Shown one piece after another: positions 44,901 to 56,755 of a stretch of 64,000 bases of DNA. Origin of the DNA: Argopecten irradians (Eukaryota > Mollusca > Bivalvia > Pectinida > Pectinidae); NCBI RefSeq assembly GCF_041381155.1, contig NC_091141.1, positions 25,750,828-25,814,827 on the forward strand. Reading direction: 5' to 3'. A model generated the notes under the pieces. The model was not told where the DNA came from. It was given only the letters and a program-made list of their open reading frames with translations, and made no database searches. Position numbers and translations under genes: made by a program. Position 1 is the stretch's first letter. Each line of letters starts with the position of its first letter.

Positions 44901-45696
44901 GCAGATAATAGTATCATAGCAAAGCAGTTATAAGTTTATAATTAGTAGAAAAAGAAAGAAAAAAAGAAATTTAATTTTAAATCCTTTTTATCTACATTTG
45001 TATGATAACAAATATTTGGTACAATGGTGAGACTTCCCTCTAACGTCAAAATTATTTGTGCAACACCACATAGAGCCTAGTCAATAGAAGCATTCTCCTA
45101 AACTGTTGTTACGGAATGCTAAACTATCATCAGGAGGGGTCTACTCCGCATGGACGCATTACATTGTCCTACTTTTGTATATTATGTTGATTATCTTCCG
45201 GGTAGACCGATATATGTGAAACAAATTAATGGTAAGTATTAGGATTGTAAAAGGTAAAACAGGTTTAGCCTCATTATTTCTTGCAGATTTCAGTCCCTAT
45301 ATGGGAGAGGTTTTTTTTATGTATTTCGCCAAGATATTTTTTTGCCACAACTGTCTTTTCTTGTGAAACGTAGTAGTGCAAAAGTAAAAATTTAAAACAT
45401 GCAAATTACCTGTACTCTATAATGTCCTGTTAATGCTTCTGAGTATCATGGCATTATTACACATTTTATTTTTATTTGTAAAATCTGTCAAGAAAGAAGA
45501 TATCATTTTACAATTACTAATAATATTGTAAAAAAAATATGAAATGAAATTGTGCACCACAACCTGTCTTCTTTGTTTGACCGTGTGCACTGTAGATGTT
45601 ATTGTAATGGTTATTGCTATAAATTGAAGCACAATGGCATGGCCGTTGCCTAAAACTGTTTCGATATATATACAATGTGTAAATATAGATAATGGT

Positions 45697-45835
45697 CAGT
45701 GTTTTTATTGCGTTAAAGGTGGTATGAACGCAATGAGGTACATACATATATTGAATGTAGCGCGTTAGCGCTACATGTAGAATATATCTGTATCTCATCA
45801 CGTTCATAACACCTTTAACGCAACCAAAACACTAT
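45697..45835. repeat. Foldback hairpin element
   Basis: Arms AGTGTTTTTATTGCGTTAAA and TTTAACGCAACCAAAACACT enclose a second palindrome, GTAGCGCGTTAGCGCTAC, at the centre. Confidence 0.75.
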
Positions 45836-47989
45836 TCAATCTACTTGTATATATTTACATAAATAAGTCTATTTTTACATGTTCGTGATCAAATTTATAA
45901 CTATGTTGTTTGCTAAGCTGGGTAACTACGGTAGTTAGGATGGCCGTAGATATAGTTCCGATTGTTGAATTTAATAGCTAGTTTGGTTTGAAATAAAAAC
46001 TTTCAATTATTTTTAAAATAAGGTTTTTGTTTGATCATAAACCAATATGTCCAATTCAAATAAAAATTGAGATAACCGAGGCGGAATTATTACCGATATG
46101 TATCGTTGTTAGAGTAGCGATGCGGTCCGAAGTGGAGCGAGCCGTCATATTTGATTTTCAACCGAGGAAAGTTACTGTGAGGTATGACTGTTGAGCTGTT
46201 GAATGATTGTCATGTATGTATCGGTCTACGAACGCGATATAGACTAAATTTTTCATAGTCATGACTTTTATTTTATTGTACGGAGGATAGACAAGTGTTT
46301 GCATGGTGTGCGTATGCCTATTTTGAATGCAAAGACGGGGATAAAGCTGATGATAGTTTTTCGGATAGGGCAGGCTATATGTATATGTATTTTGTTTCCA
46401 GGAAACTTGTACATGATTTGTTTACCTATTGTTCGCTTAGACGCTTCCAGAATTATTCTCTGACAATAAGATATTCTGTATATTTAGGTGAAAGGAATTA
46501 CCGTACACACATACTGACGTAACTATGGAATTCACCGAACATTCCTGAATTTTTACATTTTGCCTTTTTTACAAGCGTTATATTGAATATGTATGTATCC
46601 ACTTGTGTCCATACTACCTTTTACGCACACTGTTCAATTCCTATATGGTACAAAACAAAACTATGAACCCAATAATTTTGTTGTTTAGGGTTCATTGTCA
46701 AAATGATTCATTCTTTCAACTACTTTAATAAAAAATAAGCATGCTCATCTCCAGGTGCGACTCTAAAATATATGCAAACATTAAAAGATAGTGATAATTT
46801 ATTTCTAATTGATACGCAACCGGCGAACAGCAACAACTAATGAGACATAAGCAAGGATATTAATGAGAATGGTTTCTCATCATATAACATGAATATAGAT
46901 GAAAGCTCTGCTAATGTTTTTTCGAACTACGCTTTTAACGGAATATTGGAATGGCATTGAAATACTCTGCTACAGTTTTTTCGAACTACGTATGCTTTTA
47001 ACGGAAAATTGTAATGGTATTGAAATGAAGTTACTCAATATACTGTGCCGTTGAAACTGATGAAATGGCGTCAATGGGGATTTACGAAGGCAATTTGAAA
47101 ACTCTGATCAAGCCACACACATCGTACATATCCTTACATATCCACATCATACCTTCGAATCAAACCCCCGTCAACTCTTTTAAAAATATATTATACCAAT
47201 ACGCTATCATCAAAGCACCGACTGATCCTGAACTACCAACATGAAGTATATATACTAGTGATAATTTATTTATCATTGATATATAACCGGCAAGCAGCAA
47301 CAACTAATGCGACATTAGCAAGGACATTAATCAGAGAGGTTTCGCATCATATAATATAATTAAAGCCAAAGATAAAAGCTCTTACATGTTTTTCGAACTT
47401 TTAACGGAATATTGGAGTGGTATTGTATTGAACCAAAGACAAAGGCCTATTAGCCAATATCATTGTATATACCACGTCTCAAATATATAAACGAAGTCAC
47501 GTTATAACTAGAATTTATACAAACATAGGCATGTATCTTACAAAAAGATCTATTCATTACCGTGTTTATCTTAAAGCCTGTTCTTAATGTGTTTTTATAA
47601 CTTGCGATCACGTGAATATGTTACCATTTACCCCCATTTCATTAGATATTACGGATATGGTTGACATTGTAAAAATCCACGTAAAGAATAAGCAAGACGA
47701 TATTGCTGATTTAAGCATTGGTTGTCATGTTTTTGACATTCATTGGTGTGTAACATACATTGGGTGTTCTAGCATAGCCAATGGTGCGCAAAGTCCACAT
47801 GAAGAGCTCAATACCAATCTCAAGATAACATATGGTCGAAAAAAATGTTTTGATCTAGATAGGCACAATATTAAGATCACAACTGTAGTCGCCTTTTACG
47901 ATATCATGAATAAGGAGAGCAGACACAATTTCCAGTGTAGGTGTTCCTTATAGCCGCTATTAAAACTTAAATATTTTTAAAACCGGCTT

Positions 47990-48380
47990 TAAACATGGAA
48001 AAACATGGAGATTCTTAGTTGATAGACAGCATCATTAAATGAATATGGCCTACTTTATTCCCGTCAACCCGTCTAATTGCGACTCTAAGAAGTAATCATC
48101 TAAATCAGGTCATGGCAAGATCCACATTCTGTACTAAACATCAGTCACGAACATTCAAAGTTTTCAGTAAAACGTTTAGAAAAATATATAATTAATGCTT
48201 AACCAAATCACTTTGACATACCGTACTTCAATTTTGCATCTGTTTTCTGAACTAAATTAGCAAAGTCGTGATTGAAAGCAAAACATCAACTTTCACCTTT
48301 GACCTATAATCTCTGCAATTCCATGTTTTCACTAGCGTACGCTATGCAGCTGCACCTAAGCTAACTTCATGTAAATATTT
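47990..48380. repeat. Old fragment of the lectin-gene intron (third copy)
   Basis: The order of blocks matches 31,740-32,170 and 36,550-36,980: ATTAAATGAATATGGCCTA, GTAATCATCTAAATCAGGTC, ATTTTGCATCTGTTTTCTGA and CAGCTGCACCTAAG. It is much more diverged than the two duplication copies are from each other. No lectin exon was found next to it. Confidence 0.6.
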
Positions 48381-48751
48381 TGCCTATCACCAATTCGCCG
48401 TAAAACGGCCCAGCGTGATATACCTCCTTTGCTTCTTAAGTGCTATCAATACATAAATACAAACCAAATGTGTTCACTTACTATAAATTAATGTTTAATT
48501 AGTCCTATCAGCACTTCAAACAATAAATCCCCTTTTAATTAAGCCATTTTACCAGTCGTCCAGTGACTTCATCGGCAAATTATTATAAAATGTACGGTTT
48601 GTCTCCGCGTTTTAAATAATTTACAAGTTTATATACATGTGATGAGATCAGTGGATGGATCTACACGTTTTCGGTCCGCTCCGGGTAACATCCAGGTAGA
48701 TACTAAATCCATATCACGTGACACATATAACGTCACCAGCAGACAGAAACT

Positions 48752-48860
48752 AACCAATCAAAATAGTTATCTACAGTAGTCTACATCACACCTGGATTTA
48801 GTTTTCTTAATATCACGTTTATATAAGGTTTGCGGATTCCAAGACATCATGGACAGTTTA
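48752..48860 (+). promoter_or_regulatory. Candidate core promoter
   Basis: ACCAATCAAAATAG precedes TTTATATAAGG by about 75 bp. A usable donor (CAAG|GTAATG) lies at about 49,122. Gene C needs an upstream noncoding exon, so this could be its promoter, 5.2 kb before the signal exon; there is no direct evidence. Confidence 0.3.
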
Positions 48861-49589
48861 TAATTTCACAGAAACTAGAGACATAGCATTTGACAATAAT
48901 TAGTTATAAATTTTGTGTTTGGGTGATTATTACGGAATGATACAGTGTTTTAACAGTAATTTAAAGCTAGCATATTGTATTGAAGTGTGACGTTATACTT
49001 ACATGATATACAAATAACAGCAAGACCGACGACATATCTGACCGACAGATGGCGTTGTGAGTAGCATGTACAGTGTCCTCGTCAGATTTTTCAAATTTAT
49101 AAACAACGACACAAGGCAAGGTAATGTAAAATATTTACACTTAATTTCACGTATTCATTGTATTTCATTCACATTTTGACATCTCTTAATTTTTTTTTTG
49201 AAAACAAAAATCAAAAGAAGATCTGAAAAGATTCCATCGATATGTTTTGCACAGAAATGTTACTTATAAGAAATCAGATGACGCCATCGTGGCAACCTGT
49301 TAGGGAATTTGAAATATTCGGGAAGGCGGACAAGATATTTATGTATTTGCATAACAAGGCTTGTTATAAAAGATATACTTCCTTATGAATTTCTAACAAA
49401 TAAATGTTTGGTTAATTAGTTATTTAAAAATCATTTTAAATCGGTAATTGAGTGATTCGATTTCTTTATTGTTTATATTTCATTTATATCAACTTGAAGA
49501 GATGAAGTGAAGTTTAATAGTGAATCTAGTGATGAATTACAAGGCAAAAGGCATATATTATTGACAGCTTAATGTGTCACAGTTATAGA

Positions 49590-50154
49590 TAGCCCGAGAT
49601 ACTCTGGCCCTGACACCAGACTTAAACATCATGATAGATAGATGTCTTGTTTAGGGCCAGAGCGCAGTGCTATATCAAAACGTGGAATAAGCCGTCACCG
49701 TTTGGTATCGGACCAGGTCATCTCCGATTCAGACTGACCACTGAGAAGCAACACTAACCTTTGTCTATTCAACAAATGGATAATTTATCTTGCCAAATAT
49801 AGTAATCGGTCGAGATTAAAGGCGATTTGCATACTTTTAGAAAATGGCAACGACAACGAGGGAAATTTAAAGTTGCTGAAAAGAATTATTGTGCTGACAC
49901 AAAAGAAAGTGCATGTATGATGAAATGGATGACTGTGAGTAGATAAATTATTTATTTGTTGAAAAGACCAAGCTAAGTGGCGATTCTCGGTGGTAATATT
50001 TTGTAAGCAATCTGAATAGGAGATGACCTGGCCCAATACCAAACAGCATCTGCTTATTCCACGTTTTGATACAGTAGTGCGTTCTGGTCCTAAACCAGAC
50101 ATCTATCTGTCATAATGTCTAAGTCTGGTGTCAGGGCCAGAGTATCTCGGGCTA
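49590..50154. mobile_element. Mutator-like foldback MITE with 9-bp target duplication
   Basis: The 565-bp element has inverted arms of about 150-165 bp, starting TAGCCCGAGATACTCTGGCC. It lies between two exact copies of AGTTATAGA (49,581-49,589 and 50,155-50,163). Long arms with a 9-bp duplication are the hallmark of Mutator-type elements. No transposase is present. Confidence 0.88.
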
Positions 50155-50211
50155 AGTTATAGACTGACAATTTATTCAAGGATTAACTTGAATAGATTTG
50201 TTATGTTATGG

Positions 50212-50310
50212 AGATATACCACAAAAATTTAAGTATACTCTAAATAAACCGCGAAGCGGTTTATGATGAGAGTACACTCAGAGTTTTGTGTTATATCTCC
50301 ATAACATAAA
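50212..50310. repeat. Short foldback element
   Basis: Arms GTTATGGAGATATACCACAA and the near complement TTGTGTTATATCTCCATAAC enclose a central palindrome AAACCGCGAAGCGGTTT. Confidence 0.75.
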
Positions 50311-50849
50311 AAAATATTCAAATTAATCCATATAATTCAATTTACTAAAGATTTTTGGACTCTTTTGTCTATGAAATCATAACGACGTCATCTCAGCCAA
50401 TCAGAAGCAACGTCACAAACGGCGACGCCATTTTATCCTTATGGGCTGATAAAGTGAATTTTTAAGCCAATGAAAACGCTCGTAACAAGCAAACTTGAAT
50501 TATATAAATATAAAATGGTTTATATGTTAAACGTGATTCATAGAGAATTCAGTTTGTTTTACAGTGAATCTTTTGATTGTTTGTGTATAATTCAACCGAA
50601 ATGAATCATTTCCATCATATCTGATCATATCTTAATTACATTTTAATATAAGTAGATGTTAAACATTTGACATAACATTGTATTGCAGACTAGTTATATA
50701 GTTCATTCCTAGCTTTAGAGAGGTTCTAGAACAATTCAAGACTTTTCCCTGGTGATAGAATATCTAGACATGGGACACGTGCTTTTTTGTGTTTTACGTA
50801 CATAATTCGATTACATGTGAAAAATGCAAGAAAAAAGATTTACATATAA

Positions 50850-51135
50850 CTTAATTTACATGCGTATCTCACATGATTTTCATATGTGGCTACGCATGCT
50901 TTAATCATGTTGAATTTTACGCATGGGGCACATAAGTATCTCGCTAGTCAGCTACAGTATCTCGCATGATTCTCATATGTGGTTACACATGATTTACGCA
51001 TATGCAAATTCAAGCAATATCTCGCTTGATTCTCATGTGAATCTCACGCATGATGTACGAGTCTGCTCTTTACAGCTCATCCACGCATGAGATTCCGCAT
51101 GGAAAACATGTGTTTCACACCCATTTACTTCATGC
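50850..51135. repeat. Cluster of palindromic ATGCGT / CATATG / CATG words
   Basis: Short words such as TACGCATG, TCACATGATT, CTCATATGTGG and CTCACGCATGA recur about every 20-40 bp in both orientations without a fixed unit length. No function or family is recognised. Confidence 0.45.
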
Positions 51136-52864
51136 ATGGTACTTTTTGCCTGTGTAATGTAATTCTTAATATGTTGGTGACTTTTGATGGCAAATATCAT
51201 TTAAAAGCTCTTCCTGATTCGAGAAAATGAAAATTACGTCACATATAATTTTAAATTTAGAAGAAACAACGCCTTTTGTGAAATAGTGGAGATAATTAGT
51301 TCGAGTCCCGTAAGAACCGAAAATTATTTATTGTCTTGACTATTCCACTGTTTGAGATGCTTATAACATGTGTATTATTATTCTATTTCACAGCTCCATG
51401 TAAACCATTACTTCATTTTCATTTATTTATATACATATATTCATGATGCAATTTATTGTCTCGCTAAGAGAAAACTATCTCTTTTTCTTTTCTTTTCAAC
51501 AGGATAATGAATATCTTAGAATTCTGGATTTATACTGCCAAATGTATACCTACATGATCCATCCCTCCTTTTTCTTGATTCAATAAAGTTGAGTTTTCTT
51601 ATGGTTTACACTGTATGTACATACTGTTCATTCGATGTTAATGCTGAATCAAAACTATTACCTCATCTACAATGTTTGTTCGCCAGTGGAATAGTAACTT
51701 TTCCCGTGGAATAGTTAGTTACAAACTATTCCACAGGAGGATTGTGTAACAACTACATAAAAATGGTACGGTATAACTATAGAATACACCCAGCCATGTT
51801 TTAGTAGCACTAAATGCCATTACACAATATGAATTATTTGTAAATACGACCTGTAAAAGATCGCTTTGTTGTCTATAGTGTAAATTAGCGCAGCAATAAA
51901 TTCTAACATATTGCAATATCGATACGGAAAAGTATAGAACAGTTCGGAGATTAAATATTGATATCAGTTAATTGTGTTGCACTTAAAAACCTTTGTTTCG
52001 CGGTTACTAAATTTCGCGATTGTCATTTCAAAACAAAATTGCAAAAATAAAGATTAAATGGAAATGCCTTTGAATAAATGTGCTGTAGATAGTAATTTAC
52101 GGAGATACACTTTGCGAATTTATTTGAATCGTGAAAGTCGCGAAAGAAAACTAGTTAACAGTACCTGTGTGATTAGATATACAATAACCGTTAGTCTGCG
52201 TTATGAATTAACTACAAAACGTATTAACAAAATATATATTTACACTGTTTTATTGTTTATGCGTTACGTTTCTGGACATTTGGCACCAAAAGTTGCTTCC
52301 TGTCTTTATCTGTTAATTGTTTAATTGTTTCCCCATCAAACCACTGTATCATGTCGTGCAGATGGTAATTCTCAAGAGATATATTATCACGTTTTTCCAG
52401 TATATTGGTATTATTGTGAAAATTTTGTCCATACAATAGTGAATTGATAATAATTGGGTTAACCACATATTTGTATTAGTTTTAACGTTAATTTATATCA
52501 TCATTTACTTCTAGTCCACTATGTACATGTATTTGCAACGTGGATATCGCGAAAGTGATGCGGTATCAGTGATGGTCGTGTTATTTTTGGATATTTGACA
52601 ACATATCTTGTATGTCGACCATGATTCCACCATAACAACTCTGAGTGGTTGGCATTTTGTTAACATTTCAACTACAAGGTTTTGTTTTTTTTTTTGGTTT
52701 TTTTTTAAATAAAATCGGAAGCAATGGCGATTGGCTGCCGTTTATTCGACTAAATGTGTAATCCGTTGCCATTACAAAAGTGTTAAATAGAAGCATATAC
52801 ATAAAGAGCGTGCTGCCATCATTAAGCGGTTCACACACTTTTTTGTATTATACATGCATGTATA

Positions 52865-53994
52865 TACGATGGCCGAAAACGGACTGACAGAATTGTGTTA
52901 CTAGTAACACGTTTTCGTCAGCAAAATATGTACGTACAGATTTTGTGTCAAAAACCTATAGTTATAGGGATGCTATAGTAGTACGTTTTCGTCAACAAAA
53001 TTTGTACGTACATATTTTGTTGACGAAAACCTGTTGTTATGATAGTAGTAGATTTGGCTGTACACGAAATGTGTACATGACAAAAACGTGTAGTTTTGAA
53101 ATCTACTGAATCCATATACCAATTAACATTCCTTTTTTCTGTGATTGATTCTTACACGGTCATATGGTGACTTTACCTGATAAGGGCATCAAAACCAAAA
53201 CGCGATGTTTACTTCACTGCAATGAGTCATGATACACAACGTATAAGACGTTCTCAGTAATAACCCATTTAGACTTATTGCAGTGCTATTCTTAGAACTA
53301 TAGCGGTCAAGATTAAATTGAGCCCCCCCCCCCCTTTTTCCTACCTGATTTATACACAAAAACATCATAACTACTACGGGTGGTATGTCTAGTTTTTACC
53401 ATACTAATATGGCGGATTCGCAGTTGCAGGGATGTAATAAACTTTGAATGGATAAGTATTTGATAATATGGTAACTATAGCAATCCGGGTTACCTTCAGA
53501 ATTAAGTTTGGATATGTATTTAACCTCATGCATTTAAAAACAACAATATGATGAAACGAAACTTCAAACTGTTTTGACCTTTCACAACTTTGCTAGCCAA
53601 GGGTATAAGCCGAAACTCTAAAAGTAGAGTATCGGCTTATACCCTTGGCTAGCGAAGTTGGACCTTTCAAAGCCTTTATAAAGTGAAGTCAGCATATGAC
53701 CGTGTAACAATCAATCACAGAAAAAAGGAATGTTAATTGGTATACGGATTCAGTAGATTTCAAAACTACACGTTTTTGTCATGTACACATTTCGTGTACA
53801 GCCAAATCTACTACTATCATAACAACAGGTTTTCGTCAACAAAATATGTACGTACACATTTTGTTGACGAAAACGTACTACTATAACTTCCCTATAACTA
53901 TAGGTTTTTGACACAAAATCTGTACGTACATATTTTGCTGACGAAAACGTGTTACTAGTAACACAATTCTGTCAGTCCGTTTTCGGCCATCGTA
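52865..53994. mobile_element. 1.13-kb foldback element with about 300-bp arms
   Basis: Arms at 52,865-about 53,170 and about 53,690-53,994 are close inverted copies, starting TACGATGGCCGAAAACGGAC. Each arm contains palindromes centred on TGTACGTACA. TGTATA flanks both ends (52,859-52,864 and 53,995-54,000). The middle has no coding capacity and holds a nested hairpin element at 53,585-53,660. The superfamily is uncertain. Confidence 0.85.
53585..53660. mobile_element. 76-bp hairpin element with 9-bp target duplication
   Basis: Arms CAACTTTGCTAGCCAAGGGT and their near-perfect complement fold into a stem with a small loop. Exact GACCTTTCA copies flank it (53,576-53,584 and 53,661-53,669). It is nested in the larger foldback element. 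Confidence 0.8.
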
Positions 53995-54054
53995 TGTATA
54001 CCCATTCAAAAATATTCCCTGAATAAAATAATAGTTATTATTTACCTTTCTCAG

Positions 54055-54151
54055 ATCTCCATCATGTTACTCCTTCATACCTTGAAAATTGTTCTGCTCA
54101 CCGTCATCACCCTAAATCTCATCACGCAAGCGGAATCACGACAGTTCAACG
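54055..54151 (+). CDS. Gene C exon 1 coding: signal peptide
   Basis: After an acceptor TTACCTTTCTCAG, ATG at 54,064 opens MLLLHTLKIVLLTVITLNLI then TQAESRQFN, with a GTATCT donor in phase 1. The acceptor implies a noncoding first exon upstream, beyond the foldback element. Confidence 0.7.
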
Positions 54152-54580
54152 GTATCTGATGTTTTCCTTATATTTGTTCATGTTATTGGTTCTATTCTCT
54201 TTTATATTGCCGTTGTTTATATTGCCGTTGAGTACCTATGTGTACTTGAACATATATTGATTGATACAAAGTGTCTATGCATCCGTTTAACCTTAGATAG
54301 TACTACTGTTGACTCGTAGATTGTTGTACTCAAAAAGGATTCGATATTTATTCCTTTCTAAAGTCGAATTCTGTCAAACCAATGCTCCTACTACATGCTT
54401 TAAACACTAGTAAATACAATGGCATGGTTATTTGGTGACAGGAATATGCACTGAATCTTGTGGACTTGCAATAAAAAGTATACATGTTTTACATATTTTG
54501 CCTAAATTTACAAACAACACAACAATCTACGAGGTAACAGTAATATCTAAGGTTAAGACGAATGCATAAACACTTTATAT

Positions 54581-54772
54581 CAATTATGTTATTTTCAAGT
54601 ACACCTAAGAAGTGATATATAGGCATACAAAGAACCTTCAATGGCACTGGCTCTTAAGGATCTGCTCTGGTATAAATTATGTTATGTTCAAGTACACCTG
54701 AGAAGTGATATATATAAATACAAAAAAACCTTCAATGGCACTGGCTCTTAAGGATCTGCTCTTGTATCAAGT
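54581..54772 (+). repeat. Direct tandem duplication, about 96 bp
   Basis: Two copies share TTCAATGGCACTGGCTCTTA and AAGGATCTGCTCT, with a few differences. They lie in the first intron of gene C. Confidence 0.8.
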
Positions 54773-55630
54773 CAAAATTTTCTGATGACTAACTTTTTTT
54801 TCTAAAATAGATTTTGGGAAATAGGAATTCATACCAAAATCAAAAATGGAATAAAAATATTATGGAAGTGTGCTTGATTTTGAGCTATTATGGATCAAAA
54901 ATGACTTTGACTTAAAGTGCGATTTTATCGGAATTTCAATGTTTTGGGCATACGCACAACAATCTAAAGAATATTTTGCAAATTAGTTGTCTGATAAGTA
55001 TGAATATTCGCAAACAGTAAATAAATGCTATTTCTAACGCCATCATAAAATGGGGTTAGTGTACTTGGTTTTTTTTTCAATACAAAATTTGTTATTTTTC
55101 GGCATTTTAAGATTTAAAATCAAACACTTTATCTTAACTATTATGTAAAAATTTCAACCGAAAAAGTTATGATTCTAACCTTAAATGCTTATCACATCTC
55201 AGTGAACATAAAAAAGATTTACAGCAAAATGATTGGAAGTCAAAATATGTAAAATTTCACCTATCTGCTAAGTGTAAGAAATGCACCTTTTCAAGAGGCC
55301 CCCAAATTAATAATTTCTTAAAATTTGTGTATAAAAATTTCTACGAGCAATAGAAGTTTAACCTTTGTACATATTTTCTATTTGGCAACTAGCTGAAAAT
55401 TGAGACAATTGGTTTTTGAAAATCAAAACAAAATTTTTTATTCATGTTTAAACGAGATTCAACGAGACTTTAACCTTCATTGGATGTTAAATCTAATAAA
55501 CCAATCGGGTAAGGGAGAATACTAATTATGATCTCGCGATTTGTCGTCTTTATGCATGTAAATGCTAATTTATTTGTCTTTACTTTTGTCCATTTTATAA
55601 TATTGTTATATCGTTCATTTGAATCAACAG

Positions 55631-55690
55631 GTTTTCAGGTCAGTTGCGGAGTTTTTGAAGAGTATGATTATATGCTAAATACGTGTGTGG
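55631..55690 (+). CDS. Gene C exon 2: small two-cysteine segment
   Basis: The 60-nt phase 1-1 exon reads FQVSCGVFEEYDYMLNTCV between an AATCAACAG acceptor and a GTAAGA donor. It could pair its cysteines as a small loop before the lectin domain. Confidence 0.6.
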
Positions 55691-55788
55691 GTAAGAACTG
55701 CCATTTTGTATTCTTTAACAGTTAATATGTTTATTGTAATGTTGTCGTGATTTCATTTATTTTTGTATTATCGTACATTAAAAACAAC

Positions 55789-55990
55789 TTACTTAGATAC
55801 TTTGATAGTCAGCATGTCGCCACGCTGAGTCTTCCAGAGAACTTTATATATTCTCATTGTACATTTCCCAGTAACTTTTCCTCTTAAATATCCACTGGGT
55901 TTTTTAATTTCAGCTTGAATAATGGGCTTTACATCGGAAAACCCAAAATAATATGCAACTTTTTTTGAAGTGTTTCGATATAATCGCCAT
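55789..55990 (-). other. Possible NTR/TIMP-like exon relic, antisense to gene C
   Basis: The open frame reads SDVKPIIQAEIKKPSGYLRG, then GKCTMRIYKVLWKTQRGD and ends LTIKVS before a GTAAGT donor. The D-x-x-I-I-Q-A-E-I and Y-K-V-L-W-K spacing recalls netrin-like/TIMP folds, but the usual cysteine before SD is replaced by glycine and no partner exon was found. It may be chance. Confidence 0.25.
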
Positions 55991-56697
55991 TTAGTAGAGC
56001 GGCATATGGCCAAAAAATGGGAAAATTAGGTTGCGAGTTTGAAAGCATCGTAGGTCAGTTTTTATTGTTCGGGTGCCTGACTTTCCGTGAAAATTGGCAC
56101 GTCCTTAAATGAACATGGCTATTGACAGGACGTAACACCCAACTTTACTAATCAAAGTACTGAAAGTACTATATCGGGGAAAATTATATATTTTCGGCGA
56201 AATACGAATTAGGATAATTATACTGTTGGTGCCTTTGGTTTTATATTGTATTATAACGCTGCTCTATCAGTGATCAGTGGTTCCATCGTAGATATTCTCT
56301 TATCGAATTATTTTTGCATGTTGCGATCATGTGTTGACAAATATAACATCGAAAGCTCAATAATCAAAATGGTAATAGCACTTTTAGCATGATGTCGTAA
56401 AAACACACAAACTTGGGAGGTTAAGAGTATCACATCAAACTGGTGGATCGGTAAACGACAATCAAACTGCTTGATACCGCCCCCTTTAGCACGTGACCTT
56501 AGCCGCTTATTCGAATGTCCAATTGACAGCCATTTGTTTACGTCAACACTGTAGACTTATACGACGTGTGTCATTTGAAAATAAGGGTTTGTGTTGGTGT
56601 TGGGGTAAGAATAACTTTCTATGCTGTAGAGCTTAAAAACAAAAGTGGATAAAATTTTGGCGGCTTATCTACATTACGGTGAAAACTTATTTTTATA

Positions 56698-56750
56698 GAT
56701 TACCAATGGTGTTTGTAAAGATCTCATACACATTCAAACTCTCTTGTTTT
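56698..56750 (+). repeat. Partial duplicate of the lectin exon 3 start
   Basis: TATAGATTACCAATGGTGTT repeats the acceptor and first bases of gene C exon 3 (58,311-58,333). An in-frame TAA follows after six codons. It borders the repeat element at 56,756-58,250, and the adjoining CATCTCATAC-CATT-AAACTC block is also present on the other side. Confidence 0.75.
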
Positions 56751-56755
56751 TTAAT

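Larger units (their letters stand above)
38124..54054. other. Gene-poor region of nearly 16 kb
   Basis: No gene is supported on either strand. Open frames are short, AT-rich and without recognisable domains. One frame at 47,612-47,953 (plus, 113 codons) was examined and not recognised. A local direct duplication links 46,790-47,000 with 47,255-47,430 (CAGCAACAACTAATG is shared). Other contents are listed separately. Confidence 0.5.

Noticed and set aside
47612..47953. A 113-codon plus-strand open frame starting with ATG
   Set aside because: No similarity to a known family, no signal peptide and no splice context; it borders the decayed lectin intron fragment and may be chance in AT-rich DNA.
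49785..50102. A 105-codon minus-strand open frame
   Set aside because: It lies within the Mutator-like foldback element and crosses one of its inverted arms; no domain is recognised.
51280..51330. GTTCGAGTCCC, resembling a tRNA T-loop
   Set aside because: The flanking bases cannot form a T-stem and no acceptor stem or anticodon arm is found upstream.
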